Below the pieces are notes generated by a model. That model had not been told where the DNA came from, did no database searches, and worked only from the letters and a program-made list of their open reading frames with translations. DNA of 19,443 nt from Solirubrobacteraceae bacterium (GTDB lineage: Bacteria; Actinomycetota; Thermoleophilia; Solirubrobacterales; Solirubrobacteraceae), in assembly GCA_030038955.1 (NCBI GenBank), contig JASHQV010000405.1, forward strand, positions 1 to 19,443, given 5' to 3'. Below, in pieces: positions 7,660 to 15,382 of the stretch (within the stretch, counting starts at the first letter, position 1; every line of letters starts with the position of its first letter). The position numbers and the translations under genes are program-made.

Positions 7660-9159
7660 CCGCGATGGCCACCCGAGGGTTCCGCGCTGGTCGCAGAGCC
7701 GCGCCCGCCGCTCCCGTCCGCGCCGTTCCTGGTCGCGGGTCTCGGACGTGCTGGTACCGCTGCGACCTCCGCGCTGCGGGCGTTCCTACCTGCGGGGATG
7801 ATCTATTGCTGGGACGCGAGCACCTCCGCGCCGATGCGTCAGCGCGCGAGCGAGCTGCGAGCGGCGGGGATCACGACCTGGCTCGGGGCGCCGCCGGCGC
7901 TCGACGGGTCGCTGCGCTCGTGCACGATCGTCAAGAGCCCGGGGATCGCGTTCGACGTGCCGCTGCTGCGAGGCGCACGCGCGCTCGGCTTGGAGGTGCT
8001 GGACGAGCTCGAGCTCGGCTGGCGTGTGGGCCGCGCGCCCGTCGTCGCGGTCACCGGAACGAACGGGAAATCGACCGTCTGCTCGCTGCTCTGCGCGATC
8101 GCCAGGGCCGCCGGGCGAACCGCCACGATTGCCGGCAACGCGGAATTCCATCCGCCGCTGTCGGCGGTCGCCGCGAGCGATCCGGAGCTGATCGTCTGCG
8201 AGGTGTCCAGCTACCAGCTGGAGGGCTGCACCGCGATGATCCCCGACGCCGCCGTGCTGACGAACATTCGCCCCGATCATCTCAACCGGCACGGGACGAT
8301 CGACGCCTACGCGGCATGCAAGCGGAGCCTGTTCGTCCGTGGCGAGATCGCGACTCCGCTCGCGGTGCTCAACGTGGACGACGAGCGCGGCGCGCAGCTC
8401 GCCGCCGAAGTCCGGGCACGCGGAGGGATGGCCGTCGGATATGGGCGCTCAGCGACCGCCGACTTTCGCCTGCGCCGTTGCGGCTGGAGCCTCACCTCGG
8501 GGTGGCTCGAGCTCGACGCTCCGGGCGCTCGGATCGCGCTGCGGACGAGGCTGCCCGGACCCCACAACGCCGAGAACGTCGCCGGCGCGGTGGCGGCCGC
8601 CTGCTCGCTTGGCTTCGATCTCGAAGCGATCGTCGCGGCGATCGAGCGCGCCCCAGCAGTTCCGGGGCGCCTCGAGCGAATCGACGAGGGACAGCCGTTC
8701 GACGTGCTCGTCGACCTCGCGCACACCCCGGATGCCGTGTCGGTCGTGATCGGCACGGCCCGTGCGATCGTGCGCGAACGCCGAGGCGCCCGGCTGCACG
8801 TGCTGGTGTCGGTCGCCGGCCAGCGCATGCCCGCGCTGAGCGCCCCGATCGGCGAGGCGGCAGCCCGCCTCGCCGATCGGGTCGTCCTGACCGAGGGCAG
8901 CTCCTATGGCCGATCACGCGACGCGCTGATGGCTCCGCTGATCGAGGGCGCCAGCTCGGTGGCGGGTGCGACGATCGAGATCGTGCCCGACCGGCGAGCG
9001 GCGATCCGGCGCCTGCTGGCGCTCGCCGCGCGCGGCGACGTCGCGCTCGTGCTCGGCCGCGGGGCGATCCCGCGCCTGTCGCTTCACCTCGATGGCACCG
9101 GGATCGCGTTCGATGACCGCGCCGTCGTCAGGAGCGAGCTGCAGGCCCTGCTCGCATGA
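7657..9159 (+). CDS. Mur-ligase-family protein (MurD/MurE-like), cassette copy 1
   Basis: This 500-residue protein has the three-domain Mur ligase plan. Residues 24-125 are a MurD-type Rossmann domain (VAGLGRAG, then IVKSPGI). The ATPase domain has P-loop GTNGKST (134-140), Glu182 in CEVSSYQLE, DHLNRHG (207-213), Lys222 at the place of the carbamylated lysine, and GPHNAEN (301-307). The C-terminal domain begins with VDLAHTPDA (352-360), a MurE-type motif. Yet the MurE DNPR substrate motif is replaced by TEGSSYGRSRD (412-422), so neither the D-Glu nor the meso-DAP reaction is assured. Mur ligases join an amino acid to a carboxyl group using ATP. The only upstream in-frame start I see is TTG 7657, also kept in copy 2. 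No other cell-wall genes are adjacent. Confidence 0.8.
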   Translation: MPRWPPEGSALVAEPRPPLPSAPFLVAGLGRAGTAATSALRAFLPAGMIYCWDASTSAPMRQRASELRAAGITTWLGAPPALDGSLRSCTIVKSPGIAFDVPLLRGARALGLEVLDELELGWRVGRAPVVAVTGTNGKSTVCSLLCAIARAAGRTATIAGNAEFHPPLSAVAASDPELIVCEVSSYQLEGCTAMIPDAAVLTNIRPDHLNRHGTIDAYAACKRSLFVRGEIATPLAVLNVDDERGAQLAAEVRARGGMAVGYGRSATADFRLRRCGWSLTSGWLELDAPGARIALRTRLPGPHNAENVAGAVAAACSLGFDLEAIVAAIERAPAVPGRLERIDEGQPFDVLVDLAHTPDAVSVVIGTARAIVRERRGARLHVLVSVAGQRMPALSAPIGEAAARLADRVVLTEGSSYGRSRDALMAPLIEGASSVAGATIEIVPDRRAAIRRLLALAARGDVALVLGRGAIPRLSLHLDGTGIAFDDRAVVRSELQALLA

Positions 9160-9199
9160 TTCGGTCACGGATGGGCCGACGCGCTCACGCCACGCACAC

Positions 9200-9257
9200 C
9201 GGGGTGGGCGCTCACTGCGCACACGATCACGCTGCGCGCATCGGGGTGGGCGCTCAC
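9200..9257. repeat. Two 16-bp direct repeats at the 3' end of the MFS gene
   Basis: CGGGGTGGGCGCTCAC occurs at 9200-9215 and 9242-9257, 42 bp apart, between the Mur-like gene and the convergent MFS gene. The second copy contains the MFS stop codon. A weaker third version (GGGCCGACGCGCTCAC) lies near 9174-9189. No T-run or clear hairpin is seen, so the role is unknown. Confidence 0.6.
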
Positions 9258-10762
9258 GCTGCTTGCCGCTCGATCTCGATCCCGACGGCACTCTCGGGTC
9301 GATCATCTGCGTCCTGCTGCGCCACCGTGAGCTGGACGCCCGTGCGCTGCGGTCGCAGCAGCACGATCGCGAGCGCGACGCCCGTCAGGATCACGCCCAT
9401 GCCGGTCAGGAACGCCAGGTGGTAGCCACCCAGCAGCGCGCTCGTGGGCCCGTCGTGGCCAGCCAGCAGCGTCTTCGTGCGGTTCGCGGCGAGCGTCCCG
9501 AGCACCGCCAGGCCAAGGGCGCCGCTGACCTGCATCGAGACGTTGGTGATGCCCGAGCCGAGGCCGGCATCGGCGGCTGGCACCTCGGCCATCGCGATCG
9601 TCAGCAGTGGCAGGAACGCGCTGCCGATCCCGGCTCCGATCGCGAACGAAGCGAAGAAGATCGTCGGGAAGAAGGTCGTGTGCGGGCCGACGGTGCTGAA
9701 CAGCAGCAGGCCGACGGCGGTCACGAGCATCCCTCCCAGCAGCACGCGGAAGGGGCCGAAGCGACTGACCATGCCGGCGACGATTCCCTGGGAGAGGATC
9801 GCCACCGTGATCGTCCACGGGAGGAAGGCGGCGCCCGTCTGGATGGCGCTGTAGTGGCGAACGTGCTCCAGGTACAGCGCGCCGAGGAAGAACGTCGAGT
9901 ACATCCCGGTGACGAGGAAGCCCCTCACCAGGTTGGCCTCGACGACTCCGCGCACGGCGAGCACGCGCAGCGGCATGATCGGATTTGCGATCCGCCGCTC
10001 GAGCGCGATCAGGGCGGCCATCAGCACGACTGCGAGCGCGCCGAACCCGAGGACCTGGCTCGAGACCCATCCGTGTGCGGTCGCCTCGACGATCGCGTAG
10101 ATGGCGCTCATCAGCGAGCTCGTCACGAGCAGCGAGCCGCCCCAGTCGACGCCGTGCTGCAGGCCCGCGCCCGCGTCGTGTGGGATCACCGTGCGCCCGA
10201 GCGCGAGCGTCGCCAGTCCGATCGGGAGGTTGACGAAGAAGATCCAGTGCCAGCTGAGCGCCTGCGTCAGCAGCCCGCCGGCGAGCAGGCCGAGTGAGCC
10301 GCCGGCGACGGACACGAGCATGTAGGTGCCCATCGCCCGGGCGCGCTCGGTGGCCGCGGGGAACTCCGTGACGATGATCGCGAGGATCACCGATGCCTGT
10401 GCGGCCGCGCCGACGCCCTGCAGGAACCGCGAGGCGATCAGCAGGCCTGGCGTGGTCGCCAGGCCGCAAAGGGCGGAGGCCGTCGTGAACACCAGGACGC
10501 CGGCGAGGAAGATGCGCCTGCGCCCGACGAGATCGCCGACACGGCCAGCCAGCAGCAGCAGGCTGCCGAAGGTGATCAGGAAGGCGTTTATGACCCATGT
10601 CAGATTGCCCTGGCTGAAGTGCAGATCGTGCTGGATCGAGGGGAGGGCGACGTTCACGATCGTCGTGTCAAGGACGATCATCAGCTGAGCCATGCAGACG
10701 ATGATCAGCGTCGCCCAGCGCTGGCGGTCGGGGGTGACGGCGAGTGGGGGTACGAGCTTCAT
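9254..10762 (-). CDS. MFS drug exporter, DHA2 (EmrB/QacA) type
   Basis: This 502-residue protein has about fourteen membrane segments. Motif D1 of 14-helix exporters, MIVLDTTIVNVALP, is at 28-41. Motif A, GRVGDLVGRR, is at 73-82 after helix 2. A glycine/proline-rich motif C-like stretch lies in helix 5 (SVAGGSLGLLAGG). The family exports cationic or hydrophobic drugs by proton antiport at the inner membrane. ATG 10762 is preceded by GGAG on the minus strand a few bases upstream. The gene diverges from a TetR regulator across 119 bp holding three dyads, so repression by that regulator and induction by an exported compound are likely (inference from arrangement). The substrate cannot be read from sequence. 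Confidence 0.88.
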   Translation of the reverse strand: MKLVPPLAVTPDRQRWATLIIVCMAQLMIVLDTTIVNVALPSIQHDLHFSQGNLTWVINAFLITFGSLLLLAGRVGDLVGRRRIFLAGVLVFTTASALCGLATTPGLLIASRFLQGVGAAAQASVILAIIVTEFPAATERARAMGTYMLVSVAGGSLGLLAGGLLTQALSWHWIFFVNLPIGLATLALGRTVIPHDAGAGLQHGVDWGGSLLVTSSLMSAIYAIVEATAHGWVSSQVLGFGALAVVLMAALIALERRIANPIMPLRVLAVRGVVEANLVRGFLVTGMYSTFFLGALYLEHVRHYSAIQTGAAFLPWTITVAILSQGIVAGMVSRFGPFRVLLGGMLVTAVGLLLFSTVGPHTTFFPTIFFASFAIGAGIGSAFLPLLTIAMAEVPAADAGLGSGITNVSMQVSGALGLAVLGTLAANRTKTLLAGHDGPTSALLGGYHLAFLTGMGVILTGVALAIVLLRPQRTGVQLTVAQQDADDRPESAVGIEIERQAA

Positions 10763-10803
10763 ATGGGCTCCGAACTTGTCGAGAGGGTCTTGCCTGGTAA
10801 ACT

Positions 10804-10862
10804 GGAGGGCGACTCCGAAATAACCGGAGGTACCCTCCAGAACAATAGCGGAGGCCCCCTCC
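10804..10862. promoter_or_regulatory. Triple dyad, likely TetR operator array
   Basis: Three copies of GGAGG-N3-CCTCC occur: 10804-10816 (GGAGGGCGACTCC, one mismatch), 10826-10838 (GGAGGTACCCTCC, perfect) and 10850-10862 (GGAGGCCCCCTCC, perfect and extended to 7-bp arms at 10848-10864). They start 22 and 24 bp apart, about two helix turns. A larger repeat CTGGAGGG/CCCTCCAG (10802-10809 with 10833-10840) overlaps the first two. The array lies between the divergent MFS and TetR start codons, as expected for an autoregulated TetR site. Confidence 0.65.
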
Positions 10863-10869
10863 GCTTGTC

Positions 10870-10877
10870 AAGGAGGA
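10870..10877 (+). promoter_or_regulatory. Shine-Dalgarno for the TetR gene
   Basis: AAGGAGGA ends 4 nt before GTG 10882 and supports that start. The third operator-like dyad ends 7 nt upstream of it, so a bound repressor would also cover the translation start region. Confidence 0.7.
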
Positions 10878-10881
10878 TCGT

Positions 10882-11472
10882 GTGAGCACGACCGAGGCAC
10901 CTCAACAGACGCTCCTGACTCGCCCCAAGCGAGCCGATGCGCGACGCAATTACGAGAAGGTCCTAGCCGCCGCGCGGGAAGCGTTCGCCGAAGGCGGCGA
11001 GTCGACCTCGCTCGAGCAGATCGCGCACCGCGCAGGGGTCGGGATCGGCACGCTCTACCGTCACTTCCCGACGCGCCAGGCGCTGGTCGAAGCGCTCTAC
11101 GTGGGTGAGGTCGAGGAGGTCTGCCACTCCGCCGAGGAGCTGTCAGAGGCCGATCCTTGGGAGGCGTTGAACCACTGGTTCGACCGCCTGATCGACTACA
11201 TCGCGACAAAGCGGGTGCTGGCGCACGAGCTGCTCAACAACCTCCACGCGGATGCGCCGGTGTTCGGCGAATGCCGGACCGCGCTGTTCACCGCTGGCGA
11301 GCCGCTGCTGCGGCGCGCACAGACGGCGGGTGTCGTGCGTAGCGACGTGACGATCTCGCAGGTGATCCAGATCGTCATCGGGATCGCCAAGACCCCCTCG
11401 AGCGACCCAGCTCAGGTCGAGCACCTCGTGCGAGTCGCCCTCGACGGTCTTCGCATCCAGCCACACGGATAG
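10882..11472 (+). CDS. TetR/AcrR-family transcriptional regulator
   Basis: This 196-residue protein has a classic TetR N-terminal domain at about residues 20-70. The helix-turn-helix is STSLEQIAHRAGVGIGTLYRHFPTR, with the signature GTLYRHF. The C-terminal ligand and dimer domain is all-helical and diverged. Proteins of this type are usually repressors released by a small molecule. It diverges from a DHA2 exporter across a triple dyad and its stop lies 3 bp before the ArsB-like gene. It therefore probably controls itself, the ArsB-like permease and the exporter. The ligand is unknown. Start GTG 10882 is supported by a strong ribosome site. Confidence 0.9.
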   Translation: MSTTEAPQQTLLTRPKRADARRNYEKVLAAAREAFAEGGESTSLEQIAHRAGVGIGTLYRHFPTRQALVEALYVGEVEEVCHSAEELSEADPWEALNHWFDRLIDYIATKRVLAHELLNNLHADAPVFGECRTALFTAGEPLLRRAQTAGVVRSDVTISQVIQIVIGIAKTPSSDPAQVEHLVRVALDGLRIQPHG

Positions 11473-11475
11473 CCC

Positions 11476-12729
11476 GTGAGCGAAGCCGTCGCGTTGGCGG
11501 CGCTGGCCGCGTGCCTGGCCGCCGCCGTCGCGCAACCGCGCTGGGCCGCGGAATGGCTGGTGGCGGCCGCCGCGGGACTGCTGCTGCTCGCCCTTGGCGT
11601 GCTCAGCGTCAGCGGTGCACGCGCGGCGCTCGACGCACTTGGCCCGACCGTGGGGTTCCTCGCGGCGCTCTTGCTGCTGGCCGACGGCTGCCGCCGCGCG
11701 GGCATGTTCGACGCGCTCGGGGCATGGATGGCGCTCCGCTCGCGGGGGCGTCCCGGCCGGTTGCTGGCGCTGGTGTTCGTCACGGCCGCCGGGACCACCG
11801 CCGTGTTGGGCCTCGACGCGACGATCGTGCTGTTGACGCCGATCGTGTTTGCGACCGCGGCGAGGCTGCTGACCGATTCCCGTCCGCACGTGTACGCGTG
11901 CTCGCACCTGGCCAACACGGGATCGCTGCTGCTGCCCGTCTCGAACCTCACCAACCTGCTTGCGTTTCAAGCGGCCGGGCTGGCGTTTGCGCGGTTCGCG
12001 GAGCTGATGGCGCTGCCGTGGGCGGTGGCGCTGGCGATCGAGTGGGTGGTCCTGCGCCGAGCGTTCGCGAGCGAGCTGCGCGGCGCGACCGACGATCCGC
12101 CGACCGATGCTGCCAGTGCCGCCGTGCGCACCGAGGAGCAGCTGCAGCTGCCCCGGTTCGCGGTCGGGGTCGTCGCCTTGACGCTGGTCGGGTTCGGGCT
12201 CAGCTCCGTGATCGGGGTCGCGCCGGCGTGGATCGCGGCGGCCGGCGCAGTAGCGCTGGCACTGCGGGAACGGCCGGCGCCAAAGGAGCTGGTGCGCACC
12301 GTCCAGCCGACCTTCCTCGTGTTCGTGCTGGCGCTCGGCGTCGTCGTCCACGCCGCCAGCGTGCACGGGCTGTCGACGGCGATCGACGCGCTCGTGCCGC
12401 ACGGGACCGCGCTCCCGGCCCTGCTGGCGGTCGCCGCGGTCAGTGCGATCGCAGCCAATCTCGTCAACAACCTGCCGGCGACGCTGATCATCCTGCCGGT
12501 CGCGGTGAGCAGCGGCCCGGGGGCGGTGCTGGCGATGCTCGTGGGCGTCAACGTCGGCCCCAACCTGACCTACGTGGGATCACTGGCGACGCTGCTGTGG
12601 CGGCGCATCGTCCACGCGCACGAACAGCAGACCGACATCCGCGAGTTCACGCTGCTGGGCGCGCGCACGGTGCCGGCGGCGCTGCTCGCCTCGACCTGTG
12701 CGCTGTGGCTGGCCCTACGCGTGCTGTGA
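11476..12729 (+). CDS. ArsB-like permease (ion transporter superfamily)
   Basis: This 417-residue integral membrane protein has about ten to twelve helices. Two half-repeats carry ArsB-like signatures. The first half has GLDATIVLLTP (112-122) and NTGSLLLPVSNLTN (147-160). The second half has NNLPAT (331-336) and GVNVGPNL plus GSLATLLW (357-375). In the family, ArsB exports arsenite or antimonite; relatives in the superfamily move Na+, citrate or other anions. GTG 11476 comes 3 bp after the TetR stop with only a weak GGAT-type ribosome site, which implies translational coupling. No ArsR, ArsC or ArsA gene is in the window, so arsenite as substrate is a family-based guess. Confidence 0.8.
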   Translation: MSEAVALAALAACLAAAVAQPRWAAEWLVAAAAGLLLLALGVLSVSGARAALDALGPTVGFLAALLLLADGCRRAGMFDALGAWMALRSRGRPGRLLALVFVTAAGTTAVLGLDATIVLLTPIVFATAARLLTDSRPHVYACSHLANTGSLLLPVSNLTNLLAFQAAGLAFARFAELMALPWAVALAIEWVVLRRAFASELRGATDDPPTDAASAAVRTEEQLQLPRFAVGVVALTLVGFGLSSVIGVAPAWIAAAGAVALALRERPAPKELVRTVQPTFLVFVLALGVVVHAASVHGLSTAIDALVPHGTALPALLAVAAVSAIAANLVNNLPATLIILPVAVSSGPGAVLAMLVGVNVGPNLTYVGSLATLLWRRIVHAHEQQTDIREFTLLGARTVPAALLASTCALWLALRVL

Positions 12730-12780
12730 CCCGATCCCGCGCTCCTGAGATGCAACCGCGAGCCATGGCTGTGAGATCGT

Positions 12781-13254
12781 GTGACGATGCGCGCGCTGAT
12801 CTGGATAAGCGAGCACACGTGGCAGGCTTGCATCGACGAGGCCAGGTCCGTGCTGCCTGAGGACGCGGATGTGACGCTGCTGCACGTCGCGCCCAGCGAT
12901 GTCGAGGAGCTGCTCGCCGGCGGCCCGGCCGGGCTGCTGGGCCGCCGCCGGGCAGCTCCTCCCGGCCCACCGCCGCGGGCGATCGCCACCGAGGAGGCCG
13001 AGACGCTGCTCGCGGCCGCACGCGAGCGCTTCGGGCAGCCGGCCGAGATCGTCTCGCGCCGGGGTCGCAGCGAGCGCGAGCTGCTGGAGGCGTGCGCGAA
13101 CGCTGACCTGCTCGTGCTCGCGCGCGACGGCGAGCCACGCCTCGGGCCAGCGAGCATCGGGCCGCACACCCGCTTCGTGCTGGACCACGCACCCTGTCAG
13201 GTGCTGCTCGTGTGGACGCAGCAGCCTCGCCGTTCAGGCGGCAAGCTGCCGTGA
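12781..13254 (+). CDS. Universal stress protein (UspA)-like protein
   Basis: This 157-residue protein has the UspA alpha/beta pattern: a first strand MRALIWISE, a second strand VTLLHVAPSD, and a C-terminal half ADLLVLARDG followed by LGPASIGPHTRFVLDHAPCQ and VLLVW. The last part sits where the family has its G-2X-G-9X-G(S/T) ATP loop, but the glycine spacing is altered, so ATP binding is uncertain. A Gly/Pro/Arg-rich insert (about residues 47-66) is unusual. It starts 51 bp after the ArsB-like gene on the same strand. GTG 12781 and ATG 12787 are both possible starts. The 3' end overlaps the convergent small membrane protein gene by 21 bp. Confidence 0.75.
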   Translation: MTMRALIWISEHTWQACIDEARSVLPEDADVTLLHVAPSDVEELLAGGPAGLLGRRRAAPPGPPPRAIATEEAETLLAAARERFGQPAEIVSRRGRSERELLEACANADLLVLARDGEPRLGPASIGPHTRFVLDHAPCQVLLVWTQQPRRSGGKLP

Positions 13255-13458
13255 GTGAGTGTGGCGTCTTAGCAACGACGCGACAGACAATCCGGCTCCG
13301 AGCAGTGCATTGACGACGAGCCACACGATCACGAACGTTGCCGCAGCCAGCAGCAGCATCGGCAGCACGGGCCCCGCGGCAATGGCGATGACGAGCAGCA
13401 GCGGCAGCGCGATCACGGTCCCGATCACGCCGGTTGCGGTGAGCATTACGAACCTCAT
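13234..13458 (-). CDS. Small membrane protein with two transmembrane helices
   Basis: This 74-residue protein has two strongly hydrophobic spans, about residues 6-28 and 32-56, and a short basic C-terminal tail with LLRRHTHSRQ. The frame is open further upstream, but ATG 13458 is preceded at 13463-13470 by AGAGGTGA on the minus strand, a good ribosome site, while the upstream extension is polar and Arg-rich. A TAGCGT hexamer (minus, 13497-13502) could be its -10, leaving a leader of about 30 nt. I do not recognise the family. It converges on the UspA-like gene with a 21-bp overlap. Confidence 0.6.
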   Translation of the reverse strand: MRFVMLTATGVIGTVIALPLLLVIAIAAGPVLPMLLLAAATFVIVWLVVNALLGAGLSVASLLRRHTHSRQLAA

Positions 13459-13829
13459 CCGATCACCTCTTTCGTTTCGCCGGGAGCTGGAGTCGACGCT
13501 ACGATTTGCTCGCGGCCACAGCATCCGGGCGTAGCTGCGGTCTCGACTGGGGGCAACTACTGAGGATCGGAACGTGTTCGTGGCCTGCCGCGGATCGCGT
13601 GCCGCGAGCTGTGTCGGCGATCACCGCGGTCGGGTGGGGTTACGTGTCCCGTAGCCTCATCCTCGAGCGGAGACATGGGTTCCGGCTCGGCGTCTGTCAG
13701 CTCGTCGATCCGACCAGGGGCCGTACGGCTTGTTGCGGTCGTGAGCGATGCACGCCGGGCGGGAATGATGCGGTGGCTGCTACGACGTGGGGCAACGAGG
13801 TCGGACCGTCGATGACGGTTTGCGCTTCG
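13459..13829. other. 371-bp gap with no supported gene
   Basis: Apart from the ribosome site and possible promoter of the small membrane protein near 13460-13505, I see no gene, RNA or clear repeat here. An open plus-strand frame (13506-13889) has no ribosome site, an unusual Cys/Trp/Arg-rich composition and runs into the antisense of the next gene, so I do not call it. Confidence 0.5.
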
Positions 13830-14756
13830 CTAACTCCCGCCGAGCCGCTTGGCCGCTCCGTCGACCGCCTGCGTGAACGCCTGCTGTGAGAATCCGAACA
13901 CGATCGCGTACCCGTACGCAGCCGATCCGGAGACGCTCAGACCGCTGATCACCCCCGACCGGACGAGCACGACCCCCAGCAGCGCCGAGGCGGCACCCGC
14001 GGAGATCTTCAGCGTTGCCTGGGCGGTGCTGACCGAATAGGGCCCGCTCAGCTGCGTGAGGCTGCGCCACGCCACCGCGGTCGTCAGCATCCCCGCGACC
14101 GCCCCGATCAGCACGTAGCGAAAGCCGTGCGACTCGATGCTCGCCACCACCAGCGACAGCACGGCGAGACCGACCGTCCACAGCAGCAAGTCGTTGCGAA
14201 ACAACCGTGCGGGCGTGTGGTCGTTGGCCGTTGCGGTCACGTGCTGGTGGGCCGCAGCGACCTGTGCCCGCTGGTCGGCGGAGAGCTCGCCGCTGCTCTC
14301 GGCGATCGCGCGCAGCCGTGAGAGGCGCGGGTCGTGGGCCGGATCCGGCGAGGCGCGCGCTAGCCGCCGCTGCAGGGTCGGCAGCTGGGCTCTCACCTGG
14401 TCGCTCGGCTCGAACAGCAGCAGCTTCTCACGGGCCGTCTGCAGGTCGTCCCAGGCAGTCTCGACCGCGTTCCCGGTCCACCAGTCGCGGAACGTGACGA
14501 AGGGGTTCTTGTGCTCCGCATGCGCAAGCGCCTCCGCCTGTCCGATGCGATCCTCGGCCTCCACAGCGACGGCTTCTGAGGTCGCGTCGCGCATCGCCGC
14601 CGGCACCTCGCTGAGCTCCTCGCGCAGCCGCCTCGCCTGCCGCAGAACCTGCGAGCGCCAGGCGCTTGCGCCCACGTTGATCACCTCATCCTGGCTTGTG
14701 GCCTGCGCTCCCGAGCGAGGGTTCGATGCCTGCGTCGGATCGTCTGTGTCGGCCAT
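13830..14756 (-). CDS. Membrane protein of unknown function, four C-terminal helices
   Basis: This 308-residue protein is not one I recognise. Residues 1-25 are polar and disordered. Residues about 30-180 look helical and charged, with a central WWTGNAVETAWDDLQTAREKL (around 92-112, split here by eye into the W/G/E/W pattern). The C-terminal third has four hydrophobic spans at about 189-207, 212-230, 249-268 and 278-292. The charged helical part is therefore probably cytoplasmic. I chose ATG 14756 because GATACT on the minus strand lies 7 nt upstream, suiting a leaderless start. An upstream ATG at 14843 would add 29 low-complexity residues. It lies downstream of the VOC gene on the same strand, 108 bp away. 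Confidence 0.65.
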   Translation of the reverse strand: MADTDDPTQASNPRSGAQATSQDEVINVGASAWRSQVLRQARRLREELSEVPAAMRDATSEAVAVEAEDRIGQAEALAHAEHKNPFVTFRDWWTGNAVETAWDDLQTAREKLLLFEPSDQVRAQLPTLQRRLARASPDPAHDPRLSRLRAIAESSGELSADQRAQVAAAHQHVTATANDHTPARLFRNDLLLWTVGLAVLSLVVASIESHGFRYVLIGAVAGMLTTAVAWRSLTQLSGPYSVSTAQATLKISAGAASALLGVVLVRSGVISGLSVSGSAAYGYAIVFGFSQQAFTQAVDGAAKRLGGS

Positions 14757-14864
14757 GGCCCCAAGTATCCGCCGGTCGCCAGAGGTAGTCGGCAGAGAGT
14801 GAGCTGCGTTAGGACACGGAGAGGCTGGCGTGTTCGCCGACACGTTCGGGTCGCGGCGAGCGCG

Positions 14865-15272
14865 TCAGCGTTCGCTGGCTGCCTGAACGACCCAGATGTG
14901 GTTGCCGTCCGGATCCGCGATCGAGAACATCCGCGGCACCGGGCCCTCGCCGCCGATCGGCTCGGTCGTGCTGACGCCGTCGATCGCCGCGAGGCGGGCA
15001 TGCTCGGCATTGACATCCCGAGTCTCGACTCCGATCGCGCTGCCACCCGGCTGCGATTCGCCCATCGGCGGGTTGAGCGCGAGACGCGTCTTCGATCCAG
15101 GCGGCGCGACCTCGACCCAGCGACCCCTGCCATCGCCGAAGCCGACGTCTGCGCAAAGCTCCCAGCCGAGCGTCTGCGTGTAGTAGGCGATGGCCGCGTC
15201 TTGGTCGGCGACCGTGAACATCGCGACCCCGATGTTCGAGATGGTGGTGGGGGGGTGCCTAGCATCGTTCAT
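14865..15272 (-). CDS. VOC/glyoxalase-fold protein
   Basis: This 135-residue protein has two beta-alpha-beta-beta-beta units. The first begins with NIGVAMFTVADQDAAIAYY and TLGWELCADV, the usual VOC opening. The second begins near SAIGVETRDVNAEHARL and ends in FSIADPDGNHIWVVQ, the typical DPDGN closing strand. The family includes glyoxalase I, dioxygenases and antibiotic-binding proteins. I cannot assign a substrate, and the metal ligands are not complete enough to claim glyoxalase activity. ATG 15272 gives a normal length. It is transcribed toward the unknown membrane protein. Confidence 0.82.
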   Translation of the reverse strand: MNDARHPPTTISNIGVAMFTVADQDAAIAYYTQTLGWELCADVGFGDGRGRWVEVAPPGSKTRLALNPPMGESQPGGSAIGVETRDVNAEHARLAAIDGVSTTEPIGGEGPVPRMFSIADPDGNHIWVVQAASER

Positions 15273-15382
15273 GCCGTGGAGTCTGCCGCACCGGGACGAC
15301 CTCGTGGGATCTCTCAGAAGATCTCGTCATCCGTGGATTACCGTGAGCGCGACGATCGCGCGCTTCGCGAGCCAACCGTCGC

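Noticed and set aside
6566..7801. Plus-strand frame (411 aa) across glycosyltransferase copy 1
   Set aside because: Antisense shadow of a conserved gene; no ribosome site or recognisable domain.
7623..9116. Long plus-strand frame (497 aa) overlapping Mur copy 1
   Set aside because: Arg-rich out-of-frame shadow; the 7657-9159 frame holds all Mur motifs and a paralogue.
12761..12770. Perfect 10-bp palindrome AGCCATGGCT before the UspA-like gene
   Set aside because: Short, single, and not extended by flanking bases; could easily be chance.
13506..13889. Plus-strand frame of 127 aa in the 13.5-13.9 kb gap
   Set aside because: No ribosome site, odd composition, and it enters the antisense of the next gene.
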